Shown here piece after piece: positions 32,161 through 41,718 of a stretch of 64,000 nucleotides of DNA. The stretch spans positions 62,001 through 126,000 of the forward strand of contig CAZBFP010000005.1 in the NCBI GenBank assembly GCA_964491265.1. The letters are read 5' to 3'. Position 1 is the first letter of the stretch, and each line of letters starts with the position of its first letter. The stretch comes from JBBAGC01 sp964491265 (GTDB lineage Bacteria; Spirochaetota; UBA4802; UBA5550). The notes beneath the pieces were generated by a model. The model saw only the letters and a program-made list of their open reading frames with translations, made no database searches and was not told the DNA's origin. The position numbers were made by a program, and so were the translations under genes.

Positions 32161-32907
32161 ATGAGACATAATAACACATTATCTTTTCGGAAGAAATACC
32201 CTTTTACCATGAGAATTATTTTTATATTTTTTGTGGCGCTCTTTTATTGTTCGGCTCCTTATGCGGATTCTTTTTATCTTTATGGTGACAATGAACAGCA
32301 GCAGACAGAAAAAAGCAGTGATTCGAAAGGAGACATAACGCAGGGGAAGCCTGAAGAAGCTGAAAAGGTTCCGGGGCAGGGTTTTGAAGAAGAGGATTTC
32401 AGGCCCAGGGTTGAAGAGGAATCTTACGGCTGGCTTATGATGAAGACAATTTTTGTACTGGGTCTTCTTGCAATGGGATTTTACATGTTTTTACGTTTTA
32501 TTCAGCAGAAATCGGGGATTCAGCTTACAGGACAGAGTGTTGTTCAGGTTTTATCTGTTGTGCCTCTCGGCCCGGGGAAAACGCTTCATGTTGTGGATAT
32601 GGCAGGTAAGGTTTTTTTGCTTGGAGTCTCTGATAATAATATCAATCTTCTTACTGAAATAAAAGAGAGGGATGAGATTGACCGGATACGTCTTTTAAGC
32701 TCAACATCCTCACCGCTTCAGGGGAAGGGGTTCCAGGATATTGTTATGGATCAGATAGGGAAAGCTGTCACCTTTATTAACCGGAAGAGAGATAAAAAAG
32801 GTAAGATCTATTCGATGGAGGAGATGTCTGAGGATGAAATGGATGTAACTTATCTTAATAATCAGAAAAACAGACTTAAGAAAATGAACGGGAATCATGA
32901 AGATTAA
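32161..32907 (+). CDS. fliO: Flagellar export protein FliO (FliZ)
   Basis: A 248-residue protein. An N-terminal hydrophobic stretch (about 17-36) looks like a signal or first helix. An acidic linker, a transmembrane helix (about 92-112: TIFVLGLLAMGFYMFLRF) and a FliO-type beta domain (VVQVLSVVPLGPGKTLHVVDMAGKVFLLGV) follow. FliO assists assembly of the FliP pore. The start could be 32161 or the ATG at 32209; neither has a good SD. It overlaps fliP by 11 bp, a normal arrangement. Confidence 0.85.
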   Translation: MRHNNTLSFRKKYPFTMRIIFIFFVALFYCSAPYADSFYLYGDNEQQQTEKSSDSKGDITQGKPEEAEKVPGQGFEEEDFRPRVEEESYGWLMMKTIFVLGLLAMGFYMFLRFIQQKSGIQLTGQSVVQVLSVVPLGPGKTLHVVDMAGKVFLLGVSDNNINLLTEIKERDEIDRIRLLSSTSSPLQGKGFQDIVMDQIGKAVTFINRKRDKKGKIYSMEEMSEDEMDVTYLNNQKNRLKKMNGNHED

Positions 32908-33667
32908 ATATACAATATATGCCCTGACAGCGATTTTTTTAGCTGTTCCGGCTATGCTTCTGGCTCAGGATGCGGGCGGGGTTAGGATGCCTATCCCCAA
33001 AATTGCATTTGATATTTCTGAGGCCACAAGCCCTAAAGATGTGGCTTTAAGTCTGCAGATGCTATTTCTTCTGTCGATTCTCACACTGGCTCCTTCAATT
33101 ATACTTATGACAACCGCCTTTACCAGGGTGGTAATTGTTCTTGATTTTGTTAAAAGGGCCCTGTCGCTGCAGCAGATGCCCCCAACACAGGTGATAGTGG
33201 GCCTTTCACTGTTTTTAACCTTTTTCATCATGGCCCCCACCCTGACAGAGATGAATGATAAAGCGCTGCAGCCTTATCTTGAGGGTAAAATTTCCAATCA
33301 GCAGTTTTATGACCGGGGGATTGAGCCTCTGAGGGAATTTATGTTTAAGCAGACCCGAGAGAAAGATATAGCCCTGTTTATCAAACTTTCAAATATTGAT
33401 AAGCCCAACAATAAAAACGATGTTCCAACATACTGTCTTATTCCGGCCTTTATGATAAGTGAGCTGAGGATAGCTTTTGAAATAGGTATATTTTTATTTC
33501 TTCCTTTCATTGTTATTGATATGGTTATTGCAAGTGCCCTTATGGCCATGGGTATGATTATGCTTCCCCCTGTAATGATTTCACTCCCCTTTAAGCTTAT
33601 TCTCTTTGTACTTGTTGACGGGTGGAATCTGCTGGTTTACGAGCTGGTCAAGTCTTTCAGGATGTGA
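32897..33667 (+). CDS. fliP: Flagellar export gate protein FliP
   Basis: A 256-residue protein with a cleavable signal peptide (MKIKYTIYALTAIFLAVPAMLLA) and four transmembrane helices. Family blocks are LAPSIILMTTAFTRVVIVLDFVKRAL, QMPPTQVIVGLSLFLTFF and PAFMISELRIAFEIGIFLFLP. FliP, FliQ and FliR form the export gate of the flagellar type III secretion system. All motifs are intact. Confidence 0.96.
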   Translation: MKIKYTIYALTAIFLAVPAMLLAQDAGGVRMPIPKIAFDISEATSPKDVALSLQMLFLLSILTLAPSIILMTTAFTRVVIVLDFVKRALSLQQMPPTQVIVGLSLFLTFFIMAPTLTEMNDKALQPYLEGKISNQQFYDRGIEPLREFMFKQTREKDIALFIKLSNIDKPNNKNDVPTYCLIPAFMISELRIAFEIGIFLFLPFIVIDMVIASALMAMGMIMLPPVMISLPFKLILFVLVDGWNLLVYELVKSFRM

Positions 33668-33679
33668 CGGAGAAGTGAT

Positions 33680-33952
33680 ATGACAGATATAATGGTAATT
33701 AAGCTTTTAAGGGAGGCGCTGCTTATTACACTTGTTGTTGCAGCTCCGGTTCTCGGTATCGGCATGTTTGTGGGCCTGATAGTTTCAATTATTCAGACTA
33801 CAACATCTATTCAGGAGCAGACCCTGACATTTGTCCCGAAGATAATAGCGATATTTATGGCCATTATCTTTTTCGGGCCATGGATGATTCATATGCTGGT
33901 AAATTATACGGTTAACCTTTTTATGCTCATTGAAAAAATCGGAGTAGGGTAA
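33680..33952 (+). CDS. fliQ: Flagellar export gate protein FliQ
   Basis: A 90-residue protein with two transmembrane helices (about 15-38 and 52-75) around the conserved block GLIVSIIQTTTSIQEQTLTFVPK. It is a core part of the FliPQR gate and of standard length. It lies 12 bp after fliP and 7 bp before fliR. Confidence 0.95.
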   Translation: MTDIMVIKLLREALLITLVVAAPVLGIGMFVGLIVSIIQTTTSIQEQTLTFVPKIIAIFMAIIFFGPWMIHMLVNYTVNLFMLIEKIGVG

Positions 33953-33959
33953 AAGGTAT

Positions 33960-34739
33960 ATGCAGTATTTTGTTAATAATTTTCAGGCTTTTCTCCTTAT
34001 ATTTATAAGGGTAAATGCCATGATAATGATAGCCCCATTTTTTTCAAGTGGGGTTATTCCGTTTCGAATGAAAGCGCTTTTGTCTTTTCTCATAAGTATA
34101 GTCATTTTCCCTGTTGTCCCTGCTGCTGTTTTGAAGATACCCGATTCAATGGGGTATTATTACCTCCTTGTGATTCAGCAGGTAATAATAGGGGTTCTTA
34201 TAGGGTTTCTGATATCAATAATCTTTACAGCTTTCCAGTTATCAGGACAGTATTTTGCTGTGCAGATAGGGTTTGGTATAAATGAAGTTCTTGATCCCAT
34301 GGCGCAGGTTTCGGTTCCGCTAATAGGGCAATTGAAGAATATGATAGGGATACTTATTTTTCTCGCAATAAGCGGACATCACTTTATGATTGAAGCTGTT
34401 TTCAGGTCATTTGAGCTGGCACCGCTTTTCGGGATAAGTAAAGCGGCAACAGGGGGGATAATGCAGATATTAATCCATTCCTTTTCCGGAATGTTTATAA
34501 TAGCTCTCAAGATTGCAATGCCTGTTGTTGCTACAATTTTTTTAGTTACTGTAAGTATGGGGGTACTTGCAAAGGTGGCGCCGCAGATGAATATAATGAT
34601 GCTTGGATTCCCATTTAAAATTATTGTGGCCTTTATGATCCTTGTTCTTGCGTCACCTCTAATTGTCAGAATTATGCGCGTGGCTCTCGAAAGGGGCTTT
34701 GAATTATTAACCGGGATGTTGCGGAACTGGCCCACATGA
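33960..34739 (+). CDS. fliR: Flagellar export gate protein FliR
   Basis: A 259-residue protein with about six hydrophobic segments. Family blocks are LLIFIRVNAMIMIAPFFSSGVIPFRMK at the start and GFGINEVLDPMAQVSVPLIGQL in the middle, and LAKVAPQMNIMMLGFPFKI near 215. FliR packs with FliP and FliQ in the export gate and contacts FlhB. It overlaps flhB by 4 bp. Confidence 0.95.
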   Translation: MQYFVNNFQAFLLIFIRVNAMIMIAPFFSSGVIPFRMKALLSFLISIVIFPVVPAAVLKIPDSMGYYYLLVIQQVIIGVLIGFLISIIFTAFQLSGQYFAVQIGFGINEVLDPMAQVSVPLIGQLKNMIGILIFLAISGHHFMIEAVFRSFELAPLFGISKAATGGIMQILIHSFSGMFIIALKIAMPVVATIFLVTVSMGVLAKVAPQMNIMMLGFPFKIIVAFMILVLASPLIVRIMRVALERGFELLTGMLRNWPT

Positions 34740-35887
34740 AAGAGCGGGATAACATATTTTTCCCCTGCTTCTATGAAGATCCTGAAATTTTCAGGTTAGA
34801 TCTTCAGCTTTTTGCTGCAGAAGATGACGGCAGAACAGAAGAGCCGACTGAAAAGAAACTGAGGGAGGCCCGTGAAAAGGGGCAGGTGGCTAAAACCCAG
34901 GAACTGCCCCAGGCAGTGGTTGTAATTGTGGGATGCCTGGTTATCTTTATTTTCAGTTCATGGATATATGATTCTTTAGCAGGAATAACCAGGCATTATC
35001 TTACCGGTTTTGCCGGGAAAGAGATAACAATGCGTAATATTCGCTTTGAATTTTTTATGCTCATTTTTGAAAGCGCTAAAATATTACTCCCTGTATTTGC
35101 TGCGGTTTTTTTCAGCGCAATTGCAGCGGAGGCTTCACAGGTGGGATTTCAGATGTCGCCATTGAAGTTTGACTGGAATAAAATAAAGCTGGGACCTGCA
35201 GAGATGATGAAAAAGATATTTTTCTCTAAGCAGGTTGCAATGAATCTTTTCAAATCTCTTTTTAAGGTAATTGCAATCGGTTTTGTTTCATATCTTATAA
35301 TCTCTGCTGACTTTGAAGATATGATGAGAACACCCGATATTTCAATTCAGATGGCAGTTAAAATTGTCATGTTTTCAGCCCTGAAGATTGTGGTATGGAG
35401 CTCTGTGCTTCTCCTGGTTCTTTCCATACCGGATTATTTTTTTCAGAAGCATGAATTTATAGAATCATTAAAGATGAAGAAACAGGAAGTGAAAGAGGAA
35501 TTAAAGGAAACAATGGGTGACCCTTATATAAGGGCAAGAATGAGGGAGATGCAGCGGGAAATCGCAATGAGGAATATGATTAGTGAGGTCCCGAAAGCTG
35601 ATGTAATTGTCACAAATCCGACTCACTTTGCCATTGCCCTGAAATATGATAATGATGTAATGGATGCACCGGTAGTTGTGGCAAAGGGTGTTGACAGTAT
35701 GGCATTGAAGATAAGAGAAGTGGCCAGGCAGCATTCTATAGAAATGATTGAAAATAAGCCTCTGGCGAGAGAATTGTATTACCGTCTCGACGTGGGGGAG
35801 ATGATTCCTGAAGAGCTCTTTAAAGCGGTTTCTTTTGTTTACGCCGAGCTTTATAAAAGGGATAAAAAACTGAAAAAGGTAGTGTAG
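34736..35887 (+). CDS. flhB: Flagellar export switch protein FlhB
   Basis: A 383-residue protein with four transmembrane helices and a cytoplasmic C-terminal domain. The N-terminus includes DGRTEEPTEKKLREAREKGQ, diagnostic for FlhB. The autocleavage site NPTH lies in VIVTNPTHFAIALKYD (near residue 293), so the protein should self-cleave and switch export from rod/hook to filament substrates. The first 28 residues before AAEDDGRTEE are longer than in many homologues. Confidence 0.96.
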   Translation: MKERDNIFFPCFYEDPEIFRLDLQLFAAEDDGRTEEPTEKKLREAREKGQVAKTQELPQAVVVIVGCLVIFIFSSWIYDSLAGITRHYLTGFAGKEITMRNIRFEFFMLIFESAKILLPVFAAVFFSAIAAEASQVGFQMSPLKFDWNKIKLGPAEMMKKIFFSKQVAMNLFKSLFKVIAIGFVSYLIISADFEDMMRTPDISIQMAVKIVMFSALKIVVWSSVLLLVLSIPDYFFQKHEFIESLKMKKQEVKEELKETMGDPYIRARMREMQREIAMRNMISEVPKADVIVTNPTHFAIALKYDNDVMDAPVVVAKGVDSMALKIREVARQHSIEMIENKPLARELYYRLDVGEMIPEELFKAVSFVYAELYKRDKKLKKVV

Positions 35888-35902
35888 GAAAGGAGTATAT
35901 TG

Positions 35903-37993
35903 ATGGCGACTGGACTTTCCCTGACACCGGGTCAGAGGGCGTGGATGCAGAAAACCGATTTTCTCATGGGGATCGGTGTTATTTCTGTTGTAATGATGCT
36001 TATCATTCCTCTGCCCACTTTTCTTCTCGATCTACTTATGGCAGTGAGTATAATGATCGGTCTGCTGATTCTTATGATTGTTATGTTTGTTCACCGTTCA
36101 TTCGATTTTTCTGTTTTTCCCTCCCTGCTTCTGGTTTCAACAGTATTCCGACTTGCGCTGAATGTATCATCAACACGTCTTATCCTCCTTGAAGGGGCTG
36201 CTTTTGACGGTAAAATAGTCAAGACCTTCGGTAATTTTGTTGTGGGGGGGAATTATGTAGTCGGTTTTATTATATTTATAATTCTGGTGGCAGTTCAGTT
36301 TATAGTTATAACAAAAGGTGCAACAAGAACAGCGGAAGTTGCAGCAAGATTTACTCTTGATGCAATGCCTGGCAAGCAGATGAGTATAGATTCCGATCTA
36401 TCCAATGGCCTCATCACAGAGGTTGAGGCTAAAACAAGACGTGAAGAGATCAGGAAAGAAGCCGATTTTTACGGAGCCATGGATGGTGCATCAAAATTTG
36501 TTCAGGGTGATGTAAAAGTCAGCATTGTAATTACTTTTATAAATATTATTGGCGGATTTATTGTAGGGATGGTCCAGAGGGGTGAGCCTTTTGAAGTGGC
36601 TCTTCGTACATATACACTTTTAAGTATAGGTGACGGCCTTGTAAGTCAGATACCATCTCTCCTTATAACTACAGCAACTGGTATTATTGTAACCAGGGCA
36701 GTATCGAACGAGAATCTGGGGGATCAGCTTTCTAAACAGCTCAGTTCCCAGCCCCGGGCCCTTTATATTACAGCGGGAGCCCTTGGTGCATCTATACTTA
36801 TTCCCGGTTTCCCGAAAATCCCTCTTATTTTTCTTTCTGCCGGGATGGCATCAATGGCTTATTTTCTCACTCAGGCTCAGGAGGAGGAGAAAGAGCATAT
36901 GGCATTAGAGGCCAGGGAGGCTTCTGTTAAAGATACAAAACCTGAATCGGTTTTACCCCTTATACAGGTGGATCCCCTGGAAGTTGAAATCGGGTATAAT
37001 CTTATCCCCCTTGTTGATCCGGAGCAGGGGGGGACACTTCTGGACAGGATTACAAATATAAGGCGGAGAAGCGCCCTGGATATGGGACTTATTGTTCCAC
37101 CAATCAGGATCAGGGATAATATGGAGCTTGAACCTGAAATGTATTCCATTCTTATAAAAGGGGTGGAGGTTGCCATGGGGGTGCTTCAGGTGGGCAAGCT
37201 TATGGCTATGGATTCCGGTGATATAAGAGAGAAAATTGAAGGACTGGAGTTTATTGAGCCGGTTTTTAATTTAAGCGCCATCTGGATAGAACCGGATAAC
37301 AGGGATCTTGCAGAAAGCAGGGGATATACAGTTGTGGATTGTCCCACAATTGTGGCAACCCATCTTACAGAAATAATAAAGAGACATGCAGATGAAATTC
37401 TGGGCAGAGAAGAGGTCCAGAAACTGATAAATAATATTAAAAATGATTATCCCGCAGTAGTGAAAGAGATTGATGAGAAGATGAAACTTGGCGAGATGCA
37501 GAAAGTTCTCCAGAATCTTCTCCGGGAGCGTGTTTCCATCAGAAATATGGTCACTATTCTTGAAACTCTTGCCACATATTCAGAGTATACCCGGGATGCA
37601 GGGATTTTAACTGAATATGTACGTTCAGCTCTATCCAGGCAGATTACCGGGGGTTATCTGGCAGAGGATAATGTGCTTTCTGTTATTACAGTTGACCCGG
37701 AAATAGAAGCTGTTATACGCGAATCAATTCATGAAGATCCGGTTGAAGGGCGTGTTGCAGGCATGGATCCTGATACACATAGTGCGGTTATCGGGTCACT
37801 CCTTGATGCTTACCAGAGAGCAAGCAAGATGGGGTTTACCCCCGTATTTCTTGTCTCTCCACAGATCAGGAGTGTAACCTTTACTCTTCTTGAAAGGGAG
37901 GTGCAGGGGCCGGTGGTGCTTGCATATAATGAAATAAGTAAAAATGTAAAAGTAAACGTAATTGTGTCAGCCCTTGTTCCAAGTGCTGCATAA
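35903..37993 (+). CDS. flhA: Flagellar export protein FlhA
   Basis: About 696 residues from the ATG at 35903, chosen for AAAGGAG upstream; an in-frame TTG at 35900 is less likely. Eight transmembrane helices occupy residues 20-330, with the FHIPEP loop region (RTAEVAARFTLDAMPGKQMSID). The cytoplasmic domain (about 350-696) forms the nine-fold export ring that docks chaperone-substrate complexes. Length and motifs are normal. Confidence 0.96.
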   Translation: MATGLSLTPGQRAWMQKTDFLMGIGVISVVMMLIIPLPTFLLDLLMAVSIMIGLLILMIVMFVHRSFDFSVFPSLLLVSTVFRLALNVSSTRLILLEGAAFDGKIVKTFGNFVVGGNYVVGFIIFIILVAVQFIVITKGATRTAEVAARFTLDAMPGKQMSIDSDLSNGLITEVEAKTRREEIRKEADFYGAMDGASKFVQGDVKVSIVITFINIIGGFIVGMVQRGEPFEVALRTYTLLSIGDGLVSQIPSLLITTATGIIVTRAVSNENLGDQLSKQLSSQPRALYITAGALGASILIPGFPKIPLIFLSAGMASMAYFLTQAQEEEKEHMALEAREASVKDTKPESVLPLIQVDPLEVEIGYNLIPLVDPEQGGTLLDRITNIRRRSALDMGLIVPPIRIRDNMELEPEMYSILIKGVEVAMGVLQVGKLMAMDSGDIREKIEGLEFIEPVFNLSAIWIEPDNRDLAESRGYTVVDCPTIVATHLTEIIKRHADEILGREEVQKLINNIKNDYPAVVKEIDEKMKLGEMQKVLQNLLRERVSIRNMVTILETLATYSEYTRDAGILTEYVRSALSRQITGGYLAEDNVLSVITVDPEIEAVIRESIHEDPVEGRVAGMDPDTHSAVIGSLLDAYQRASKMGFTPVFLVSPQIRSVTFTLLEREVQGPVVLAYNEISKNVKVNVIVSALVPSAA

Positions 37994-38044
37994 ACTGATG
38001 TATCGGATATTATTATTTAACAAATAAATCTCAGGAGATTGGAA

Positions 38045-39415
38045 ATGAAATATCTCAAAATCACAGCTGATAACTATAATGAAGCAATGAAAAAGCTTAG
38101 AATGGAGCATGGTGATGAAGCGATCCCTATCAGTCATAAATATGTAAAGCAGGGAGGCTTTCTTAAATCTAAATTTTTTGCCAAAGAGGTTGTGGAACTG
38201 ACCGCGGCAGTTAAAGAAAAAAAAGGGTTAGCCGGTTTAGCACAGGCTAAAAAGAGCAGCATAGATTTTACAGTAGATGACAGCAGAGAAACCTCAAGGC
38301 TGGGTAAGGTTCAGGAGATACTTGACCGGGCCTCCGGAGTGAAGGACGATTTTAATATGGACTCTATAAACAAATCAATTGATTCACTGAACAGCAGTCT
38401 CAGCAGTTTTAAAAAACCTGAACCGGTCTCTGCATCATCTAAAACTGAAGTAATTGAAAAAACTTCATCACCCTTAACCCGGACTTCTTTGAGCAGCTCT
38501 TCAGGGGGTGAGTCGGATCTTGTTAAAAATATTGAGCGTGAAGTAAATGATATTAAAAATGCTCTCAACAGGCTCCTGGATGCACAGAAACAGACAGGCC
38601 ATAATTCTGCTCAACCATGTGCAGATGATACTGTGATGAATCCCTATCGTGAAAAACTTAAGGATAACGATTTTGATCCTGAAGAGTGTGAAATAATGAT
38701 TAGAGAGGTGCGTAACAGTGTGAGCAGGGAGGATCTTAAGGATAAATATAAAATTGAAAAGAGTTTCAAGGATCTTCTGAAAAATAAAATATTAACATCG
38801 GGCCCTATAAAAAAAGGGAACAGGAAGAAAATTGTAATGTTTGTGGGGCCTACAGGTGTGGGTAAAACTACAACTATAGCAAAACTTGGCGCTATACACT
38901 CCCTGAGAGAGGGGAATAAAGTTTCATTTATTACAATCGATAATTACAGAATAGCGGCAACTGAACAGCTGAAAAAATATGCGGAAATTATGAAAATCCC
39001 TGTTCATGTTATAAGTGATCAGAAAAATTTCAGGGAAATTATTTCCAGGGAGAAATCTGACATAATTCTGGTTGATACTTCAGGGAGAAGCCATAACAAT
39101 GAGCTGAAAATCGCTGAGATTAAAAGTTTTGCAGAGACTGTTGAATACGATTTTGAAAAGATACTCTGCGTAAGTGCTAATACCAAAAAGAATGATTTAA
39201 ATGAGATTTTTAAAGCTTTTGGTGTTATGCAGTTCGATAGTGTTATAATTACCAAAGTTGATGAAACTTCTTTTATCGGGAATGTAATAAATATTGCCGA
39301 TAAGTATAATAAGCCCATTTCGTATTTTACAGACGGGCAGGAAGTGCCGAACGACATTCATGTGGCTGATCCTGAAGGGATAGCAGAAATGATGATAGGC
39401 ACTTCAGCTGATTAA
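38045..39415 (+). CDS. flhF: Flagellar SRP-like GTPase FlhF
   Basis: About 456 residues from the ATG at 38045, with CAGGAG upstream. The N-terminal basic domain (MKYLKITADNYNEAMKKLRM) is followed by a low-complexity Ser-rich linker (about 115-200). The NG GTPase domain has GPTGVGKTTTIAKLGA (near residue 265), DNYRIAATEQLKKYAEI, DTSGRSH and TKVDE. FlhF sets the place and number of flagella, here polar periplasmic flagella by inference, together with FlhG next door. A GCCGATAA match inside it (39296) lacks a -35 box. Confidence 0.94.
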   Translation: MKYLKITADNYNEAMKKLRMEHGDEAIPISHKYVKQGGFLKSKFFAKEVVELTAAVKEKKGLAGLAQAKKSSIDFTVDDSRETSRLGKVQEILDRASGVKDDFNMDSINKSIDSLNSSLSSFKKPEPVSASSKTEVIEKTSSPLTRTSLSSSSGGESDLVKNIEREVNDIKNALNRLLDAQKQTGHNSAQPCADDTVMNPYREKLKDNDFDPEECEIMIREVRNSVSREDLKDKYKIEKSFKDLLKNKILTSGPIKKGNRKKIVMFVGPTGVGKTTTIAKLGAIHSLREGNKVSFITIDNYRIAATEQLKKYAEIMKIPVHVISDQKNFREIISREKSDIILVDTSGRSHNNELKIAEIKSFAETVEYDFEKILCVSANTKKNDLNEIFKAFGVMQFDSVIITKVDETSFIGNVINIADKYNKPISYFTDGQEVPNDIHVADPEGIAEMMIGTSAD

Positions 39416-39432
39416 TTATCAGGAGGTCCTCA

Positions 39433-40305
39433 GTGGATCAGGCAGCTAATCTTCGAAGACTGGTTCTGCAGCAGAATACTAATGATTCTTCCAGAACCAG
39501 AATTATTGTAATAACAAGCGGGAAAGGGGGCGTGGGCAAAACAAGCCTCTCTGTAAGTCTATCAATAGCACTTGCCCAGGACGGAAAATCTGTGACTATG
39601 ATTGATGCAGACCTTGGGCTTGCTAATATAAATGTAATTCTTGGAATTATTCCAAAATATAACCTTTATCATGTAATAAAAGGGAAAAAGAAACTGAGAG
39701 ATATTATTATTGAAGTACCGGAAGGTATAAAGATAATTGCCGGCGCATCAGGTTTTCATCAGCTTGCAAATCTTGAACCTAAACAGAGAGAGGACTTTAT
39801 CAGCTCTATATCTGAACTGGCCAATGATGATTACCTGATAATTGATACTGGAGCAGGAATTTCCCAGAATGTTATGAGTTTTATACTCGCTTCTGACGAA
39901 ATTATTGTGGTTACAACCCCTGAGCCGACTGCTATAACAGATGCATACGGCATTATTAAAACTATCGCTTCTCACAGCAGTGAAAAGCAGATAAGGCTTA
40001 TTGTTAACAGGGCACAGTCAGTAACGGAGGGGAAGAGGGTGGCACAGCGGGTAATAAATATAGCGGGGCAGTTTCTTAATATAAAGGTGGAGAATCTGGG
40101 ATTTGTTTATGAAGATCCATATGTTCCAAAATCGGTGAGGAATCAAAAGCCTTTTATTGTGGGATATCCTAAATGCAGGGCTTCAGGCTGCGTTAAAGTA
40201 ATAGCTGACAGAATCAACAATAAAGAGATAGATAACGATAAAAACGGCGGAGTATCATCTTTCGTAAGAAATCTTATTGGACATTTTAATGCGGATAATA
40301 CATGA
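39433..40305 (+). CDS. flhG: Flagellar number regulator FlhG (MinD-like ATPase)
   Basis: A 290-residue MinD/ParA-type ATPase. Deviant Walker A is SGKGGVGKTSLSVSLS, followed by DADLGLANINVILG and IIDTGAGIS. The N-terminus LRRLVLQQN resembles the DQAxxLR motif by which FlhG activates FlhF. The start is GTG with AGGAGG 6 bp upstream. A short MinD-like C-terminal membrane helix may be present (FVRNLIGHFNAD). Confidence 0.94.
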   Translation: MDQAANLRRLVLQQNTNDSSRTRIIVITSGKGGVGKTSLSVSLSIALAQDGKSVTMIDADLGLANINVILGIIPKYNLYHVIKGKKKLRDIIIEVPEGIKIIAGASGFHQLANLEPKQREDFISSISELANDDYLIIDTGAGISQNVMSFILASDEIIVVTTPEPTAITDAYGIIKTIASHSSEKQIRLIVNRAQSVTEGKRVAQRVINIAGQFLNIKVENLGFVYEDPYVPKSVRNQKPFIVGYPKCRASGCVKVIADRINNKEIDNDKNGGVSSFVRNLIGHFNADNT

Positions 40306-40379
40306 AAGAAAAAAGCTTGATTTGTTTTATTTTTACCTGTTGTTTATAGATTAAAAAATGGGGGTTCCGGTAAAAGAAG

Positions 40380-40898
40380 ATGGTTAAGCTCGAAGGGGTT
40401 GGTGTAGAAACAAAAACCGTGATTATTTTCGGGTTTGCCGGGTTTTTTCTCTCTTTTATAACCGGGTTTGCCGCAGGGATAGATTTTTCTGTAGTGATAA
40501 CCAGATCTTTGATTACCGCTGTTGTTTTTTGCGGCATAGGTTTCGGGGTAATTATGGTTATTAAAAATTATGTCCCTGAATTGTATGAAATTCTCTCCGG
40601 GGGTTCCGGTTCAGCAGAATTTGAGGATGTTTCGGATGTTGTTAACGGCAGTACAGAATTTTCAGATATGGAAGGTTCCGGATCAGTTCCGGAAACAGAT
40701 GACTCAGGTTTTACCGGTTTTGATGAAAGCTCTTACGAAAAATTAAGCTCAGTAGCTGATCATGGTTTGAACAGCGAGCTTAATGTCTCAGAGGGTAAGA
40801 TGGGTAAACATATAATAATGTCCGATCAGTTTAATGGATATGAACCTAAAATTATTGCTGATGCGGTAAGAACCATGATGAGTAAAGATAAAGAATAA
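40380..40898 (+). CDS. Two-helix membrane protein between flhG and fliA
   Basis: A 172-residue protein. Residues about 13-33 and 42-63 are transmembrane helices, and the rest is an acidic Ser/Gly/Asp-rich cytoplasmic tail ending IIADAVRTMMSKDKE. No family is recognised, though a membrane protein of this kind in this position is common in spirochaetes. Its place inside the operon suggests a link to flagellar assembly or to FliA control; the conserved C-terminal helix could be a docking motif. Confidence 0.7.
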   Translation: MVKLEGVGVETKTVIIFGFAGFFLSFITGFAAGIDFSVVITRSLITAVVFCGIGFGVIMVIKNYVPELYEILSGGSGSAEFEDVSDVVNGSTEFSDMEGSGSVPETDDSGFTGFDESSYEKLSSVADHGLNSELNVSEGKMGKHIIMSDQFNGYEPKIIADAVRTMMSKDKE

Positions 40899-40916
40899 TT
40901 TTCCGGGAATGTGTTT

Positions 40917-41717
40917 ATGGATAATAAAAAATTTAAAGAGTATGAGTCTATCGAAGAAGAAAAGCTCTGGGATAAGTTCAATAAAGAGAATGACCAGGGT
41001 ATACGTGACTATTTTGTCATAAAATACGCTCCGCTTGTTAAATATGTTGCCGGAAAAGTATCTATGGGTATGCCCCAGAATATTGAATTTGAAGACCTGG
41101 TATCATACGGGATTTTCGGGCTTCTTGATGCCATAGGCAAATTTGATCCTAATAGAGGGATAAAGTTTAAAACCTATGCAATGACACGGATCAGAGGTGC
41201 AATTTTTGATGAATTGCGGTCGATTGACTGGATCCCCAGGTCAATAAGACAGAAGGCAAAACAGATAGAGCAGGTAATATCTGAACTGGAAAACAAGCTG
41301 GGGCGGACAGTTGAGGATGAGGAGATCGCAAAGGAGCTCGGGGTTTCAGGTGAAGAGTTTCAGTCGCTCCTTAATAAACTTAGCGGAACTTCAATGCTTT
41401 CCCTTAATGATATATGGTATCTTGGTGATGAAAGCGACGAGATGTCTATTCTTGAAACATTAGAAGCACCGGAAAGTATGAATCCCGATGTTTTAATAGA
41501 AAAAGAGGAGATTAAGGACTACATTATTGATGCAATAAAAAAGCTTCCTGATAAGGAGAAGAAAGTTATTGTATTATATTATTATGAAGATCTTACCCTC
41601 AAAGAGATCGGAGAGGTTCTGGAAGTTACAGAAAGCAGGGTATCCCAGCTTCACACAAAGGCTATAATGAGGCTCAGGGGACGTCTTGGAAGGATTAAAT
41701 CCAATATCGTTGGTTAA
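40917..41717 (+). CDS. fliA: Flagellar sigma factor FliA (sigma-28, WhiG-like)
   Basis: About 266 residues from the ATG at 40917 (a GTG at 40911 is also in frame). Region 2 has YAPLVKYVAGKVSMGMPQNIEFEDLVSYGIFGLLDA, with GIKFKTYAMTRIRGAIFDELR as the FliA/WhiG 2.4 block. Region 3 has DWIPRSIRQKAKQIE and region 4 has LTLKEIGEVLEVTESRVSQLHTKA. It directs late flagellar genes and is held by FlgM. Two sigma-28-like promoters lie in this window, upstream of flgM and of the YjfB-like gene. Confidence 0.95.
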   Translation: MDNKKFKEYESIEEEKLWDKFNKENDQGIRDYFVIKYAPLVKYVAGKVSMGMPQNIEFEDLVSYGIFGLLDAIGKFDPNRGIKFKTYAMTRIRGAIFDELRSIDWIPRSIRQKAKQIEQVISELENKLGRTVEDEEIAKELGVSGEEFQSLLNKLSGTSMLSLNDIWYLGDESDEMSILETLEAPESMNPDVLIEKEEIKDYIIDAIKKLPDKEKKVIVLYYYEDLTLKEIGEVLEVTESRVSQLHTKAIMRLRGRLGRIKSNIVG

Positions 41718-41718
41718 T

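Noticed and set aside
39277..39303. GCCGATAA inside flhF as a sigma-28 promoter
   Set aside because: The -10 box is exact, but the -35 position (CGGGAATG) does not match, and the site lies within coding sequence with no gene starting downstream.
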